Assembly: GCF_947172395.1 (NCBI RefSeq) | Contig: NC_069108.1 | Location: 7,637,068-7,701,067 of the forward strand | Direction of reading: 5' to 3' | Length of the DNA stretch: 64,000 nt | From: Bicyclus anynana | Taxonomy: Eukaryota > Arthropoda > Insecta > Lepidoptera > Nymphalidae | Shown: one piece after another, positions 41,401 through 47,400 of the stretch | How the letters are laid out: each line of letters begins with the position of its first letter | Position numbering within the stretch: the first letter of the stretch is position 1 | Made by a program: the position numbers and the translations under genes | The notes under the pieces: model-generated | The model's input: the letters and a program-made list of their open reading frames with translations, nothing else | Databases searched by the model: none | Told to the model about the DNA's origin: nothing

Positions 41401-44400
41401 AATGGAAACCTATTAATAATTGTTTATTGTGATTGAACTAAGAAAATAGCTAATGGTAAGCAGTCTTGAAAAGCAGGGAGAAAAGAAATATAGCTTAAAA
41501 ATAGTAGGTACCCTATCTATGCATAAATGTGAAAAACACCGCCGCTGACATGCAACTGCGTGATTGCTTGATAAATACGACAAGGCGTTTCGGTTGTAGG
41601 CAACAAGTAGAATAATTTTACTATGCTAAGTTTTTTTTTTTTTTTTTTTTTATTCTTTACAAGTTAGCCCTTGACTACAATCACACCTGATGGTAAGTGA
41701 TGATGGAGTCTAAGATGGTAGCGGGCTAACATGTTAGGAGGAGGATGATTATCCACACCCCTTTCGGTTTCTACACGACATCGTACCGGAACGCTAAATC
41801 GCTTGGCGGTACGTCTTTGTCGGTAGGGTGGTAACTAGCCACGGCCGAAGCCTCCCACCAGCCAGACCTGGACCAATTAAGAAAACCTCAATCGGCCCAG
41901 CCGGGAATCGAACCCAGGACCTCCGTTTTTGTAAATCCACCGCGCATACCACTGCGCCACGGAGGCCGTCAAAATATAATAAATATAGAAGTAGTATAGT
42001 AGTATAGTAGTATAAATAATAAATATAGAAGTAATCTTGATTACCGTTTTGTAAAATAAAATAATAGTTTCAATTAATACAAATGTATGAGTGTACGACA
42101 GTTCAGAGTATGACTCCCACTTTCGCCATCCTCCTTTAAATCGTATTACACACTCGTGAAATTTTAACTCAATGAAACATCGATTCTATAGACGCAGTTT
42201 GTATGAATACGTAAGATCGTGATCGTATACTTTTGACAGAGGGGTAACGTCTAGCGAGGCAAGTTCTATGTTAATTAGTCTGAGATCATTAATGATAGTT
42301 TGGCCAGGAGTTTTGAGGCAACCTACTCGCTTTATATTTTTTAACGTACCAATTTTTAATTAATTATAAAACACTTTTTATCCATCAACAGATAGGTGAA
42401 GGTCGTTTTTAATACGGATCTTTATTCTTGTATAATAATTCTTCGGATAATTGTAGTAGTAGTAACCAATTATAGTTTGGAACGTGGTGGTAGTATGTTT
42501 CAAAGCGCAAGTTAAATAAAACATGAAATCTTTATGACTTTTCGGAACATCGTACGTTAAGTTGCGCAATTTAAGATTTTAGGTATCATCCGTAACGTAG
42601 GGGCGCGGTGGTAGGACATCACCCCGCGTTTACCCCCTACCCACCCGTAGTCGTCTCACGCGCAGCTGATTTCCGAGACGTCATAAAAATTGCATCCGTC
42701 TATACAATAATAAATGGCTATGCAGGCTCAGTTGTATTTTGTTTATAACAAAATCTAGTTTTATGTCTAAACTTTTATATACACTAGACCGGTCTAAGTT
42801 GGTTTAAGTAAATACGTCTTTTGACATTTGACGTCGCAGTTCACGTTTTAAAATAATAAACAACCGACGCCACGCGGTTTCACCCTCTTATATTTTTACT
42901 TATCGTGTGTGGTCTCTATTTTCACCTGACTGCCAAGAAGGTTTTTTGGCTGGTGGGAGGCTTCCGCTGTGGCTAGTTACCACCCTACCGGCAAAGACGT
43001 ACCGCCAAGCGATTTAGCGTTCCGGTATGATGCCGTGTAGAAACCAAAAGGGGTGTGGATTTTCATCCTCCTCCTAACAAGTTAGCCTGCCATCCATCTT
43101 ACATTGCATCATCACTTACCATCAGATGAGATTGTAGTCAAGGGCTAACTTGTAAAGAATAAAAAAAAATATAAAAAAAAGGTTTGTTTTTCGCGTGAAT
43201 CTTCTTTATATGTAATATGATTTACTACCTCATATCTTCGAAACCGCTGAATGGATTTATGTAATTAAAATATCTTTTAATTCTTCTTGATGTTCACATG
43301 TTCTTAAATAGGTGTAGGTGAAAAAAAAACCAACACGATGACTGCAAAACGCTACGGTCAGGGTGAAAAAGAAACATTTTTTTGAATACTGCAATATGGG
43401 TATCAAATAAATATGGGTATAAAATGGGATTTTAATATAAAAAATATAATAAGAAAAGTACTTGTTATGGCATGATTTATTTTATTATAAACGCATTGCG
43501 CGGTCTATATTAAATACTCAGAGGCACAGTTATCCACTTTAATATGACGGGAGTATATTAAAGTGGGCGGATAATTGTGCCTCTGAGTATATATCCCACT
43601 TGAATTGCCGGTCTAGTATATAGAAGTCACGATATATATAAGTCATTTATAGTGAAACTTTTGTCTATTTTACACGCTGCTAAGGAAATAGTCACCTTCT
43701 TTATGTACTACATAAGGTGCAATGTGCGTATATTTATATAAATTTATTTATTATTACACTCTATTATAGTTCTCTTCTATAGTTAAATATTAATTTTCTA
43801 ATGAGTAATATGTTATACGGTTGCCAACAAATTTTTTTAAATTAATACAGTGTGGGTAATGGCAGTTTTTAACGTTTCAAACGGTGACTATCGCGTAAAC
43901 GTAAACGCGAATTTAAAAAAAAAAAAAAAAATTAAAAAGTTGTGCAGTAAAATTAGTGTTGACATGACAAAAAAAAATGTTGGCATCCTTCGTTTTGTTA
44001 TGTTAATAACAATATGTTTATTGCATGTACATAATAATAAATTATGTCTTTAATTTAATTAAATTTGTCACAATAGATTTGTATTATAGCTTGTAGATGT
44101 ATTACACTTTATATTTTTGTATTTATTTCCACGAATTTGTATTTTATATGGTGTGTGGTTTTTCAGTGTTTTCCTCTGTGTTATTGCTTCTAGAAATAGA
44201 TATAATGACTGGTACCCAGAGCCGTAAAAATATTTAAAAAAAAATATGTTTGTACTATTGTACGTTTCTAGAACCAATAATATTTATGTTTTTTTTTTGT
44301 ATTATTTTTACGATTTTGTATTTTTGGTTTATGGTATCTTTATTTGTAGTGGTTTTTTTTTTATTTTTGTTGTAGTGTTGCTTTGCTTTGTATTTTCTGT

Positions 44401-47400
44401 TTTGTGTATTACATTTATATTCAGTTTTTAAATATTTTTAACAAAAAAAAAAGTAAAAAAAATATTTAAAAACAATAGTTATACATATATTTCTTATTTG
44501 GGGGAAGGATTTCAATAGTTTTTTTTGTAGCTTTCACCTTTAGTTTCTGTATTTATAACTTGGCAAGCTCGTTCGTAACCCGAAGGTTCGCACGGGCCGG
44601 GAGGGGGGTAGCGATGCCCCGCTCGCACTACTTTATACCCACAGTCCTTCCCTCGTCCCCCCGTCGCCCGCATATCACGGGGTCATAAACGAACTTGCCA
44701 AGCAATAATTAAAGCTATAATTGTAGTTTTATCTTGTTATATAATATATAAATTGTTAATTATTATTTATTTAGACTGTGTAGTATTTATACAGTGTGTT
44801 GTAAAAATTACCGTCCGATCCGAAATGTGCGTGTAAGCATTATCTATACTAATATTATAAAGAGGTAAGTTTGTAAGTTTGTCACATTTTTTAAATGGGG
44901 TAATCTTCGGAACTACTGGTCCGATTTTAAAAATTCTTTCACCAGTAGAATGCTACATTATCGAGGAGTGCTATAGGCTATAGGCTATATTGGTATCATA
45001 TATATTAGCCGAGTTATCACAGTTTTTGTCATACAGGTCGGACTGAAAATCCTCTTAAACAGACTTATTCGCATGCGCTGCCTTAACTATTGTGTAAAAT
45101 TGAAATTAATGTACGGAGACTTTATGTATCTTTAAAAGTTCTACAAGAAAGTCAGCGACACCATATATCTATCTTCTATATATTAGCAGATATAGTATCT
45201 TATGTGTTTTAAAAATTATTAATTTTATATACTTAGGTTTACGTCATTATTTATACAACTAAACTTTAATCCTTATTAAAATAAATTATTTAATAATCAC
45301 AAGGATATTATGGAGATAAGATTTGCCCTTTACAGTATGTTAATTACTTAAATAGTTTCGGAGATAATACAAAATTTCTAAAAGACGCAGAAATTCCGCT
45401 ATATGACGCCCGGCGCTTTCATTTACGTAGTTCCCGTTCCCGTGTGAATATGGGGATCAAACATAGCCTATGACACTCGCAAATAACGTAGCTTTCTATT
45501 GGTAAAACAATTTACCAAATCGGTCCAGTAGATCCAGAGATTACCTCCTACAACCACACGAACTTTACCTCTTTATATTATTAGTATAGAAGTCTCTATT
45601 CCTCTTGGTCATACCACCACTCTCGAAGGACTGGACCGATTTTGCTAAGGGTAGGAGTAAGATAGAGAAGTTACAGGGTAGGGTAGAGTACGGGTAGGGA
45701 AGCGTAGGGGTAGTGTAGGGGTAGGGTAGGTTTAGGGCCGAGTTTAGGGTAGTGGTAGGGTAGGGGTACGGGTAGGATAGGGAAGTGGTAGGGTAGGGGT
45801 AGGATAGGCGTGAGATAGGGGTACGGGTGGGATAGGGGTAGGAAAGGGATAGGGTACGGGGAGGGTAGGGGTAGGATGGGAGTAGGGTGTAGGTAAGGTA
45901 GGGGTAGGGTAGGGGTAGGGGTAGGGTAGGGTAGGGGTAGGGTAGGGGTAGGGTAGGAGTAGGGTGGGGGTAGGGGTAGGGTAGGGGTAGGTTTGGGGTA
46001 GGGTAGGGGTAGGGTGGGGGTAGGGGTAGGGTGGAGGTAGGGGTAGGGTAGGGTAGGGTAGGGGTAGGGTAGATGTAGGGGTTGGGTAGGGTAGGGTTGG
46101 GGTAGTGGTAGGGTAGGGGTAGGATATGGTAGGGGTAGTAGTAAAGTTGACATCGAAATTTACGCGGACGAAGTCGCGGGCGTCCGCTAGTAATATTATA
46201 AAAAGAAAAAATATTAAAAAAAATATTATTCAATAATTAAGCATTTTTATCGTAATAATAAAGTTTCTAATTTTAAACATAAATTGTCCCAAAACTTGGA
46301 AAATTTAAAAAGCGACAACACTACTATCAATATACTGTACTATCAATTATGGTACGTATATCTAGATTATTACCACCTACATACACACCTGTGGCACAAA
46401 AGTCGGCAAAATTGAAAGCCTTTTGACAATGGCGTGCTGCATATCGTAAAGGGTAGGTAATAGGTACCATCGTTTTCGGCGCCCACTGTCTTTGAAACGC
46501 CGCGCCGCCGCCGACACGTGCGATGTCTGTAATGCTGTGTTTAGTTTGCTTGCGCCACTCGCCCAAAATGAAGACTTAAATTAGTAGTAGTAGATCTATT
46601 TGTGACAGAGCTACTACTGTGTTCCAGAGTAAAAGGGATAGTTTCTGGTTTAATGTATGTTCAAGGAGATGATTTTCCACTAACCCTTAATTCATCTGCC
46701 ATCGTCCATTTGCGTAAATTAACCTATCTCAACTTTTGTGTTGCCATGTACATTTTTATGATTTTGTATTTTTTTATTTTAATTTTGTGCAGGGAAAAAA
46801 ATGTATTTCTTTTAAAATATGGATAAAAATAATGTATACACGATACCTAAGTACACACTTAAGGGCCGGACAGGAATTCCTGCAACACACTGTATATGTT
46901 TAATTTGTATGTATTTCCGTAGCTAGCACAAGCTTTTAGCACAATGGAGAGGAAAATGGGATATTCTATTAATACCAATACTAAAAAATACCAATACTAA
47001 AAAATACCAATAATTATATATTCTGTTACATAGCATACGGCGGCACTGGTTCTGGGAGCAACACCCGTCCCGCCTCCGTCGCCGGCAGCGGTGGGTCACC
47101 AGTGGATCAGAGACCAGCTTCCAGGTACATTACGCTTCGTAACGTAACGCGTTACGGCGCCACTCCGTCTGTCCCTTTCTCTCACATATACGGCAGCAGG
47201 TTTAAGAGTGTCCCGGGACGCACATTTTTGGAGTTTACGAATCGATTGCGCACCATCGATGCTCCTCCTTGATTGCGCACCTTTCACTTTTTAGGTGTAG
47301 TGTATTGGAGTTTACTCCTTAAGAATCGATTTTTCATATATAGCCCCCGGTATGTGCAGAAAAATTCGATGAACGAATGACAGCGTTACGTCTTTTGTGC

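Noticed and set aside
45640..46140. Interstitial telomere repeat
   Set aside because: Units are GGGTA/GGGGTA, not the TTAGG of moths, and the tract lies inside a mobile element repeated elsewhere.
45565..46233. Tyr/Pro-rich 160-222 codon open frames on the minus strand
   Set aside because: They are translations of the CCCTAC minisatellite inside a Helitron-type element; no splice or start context.
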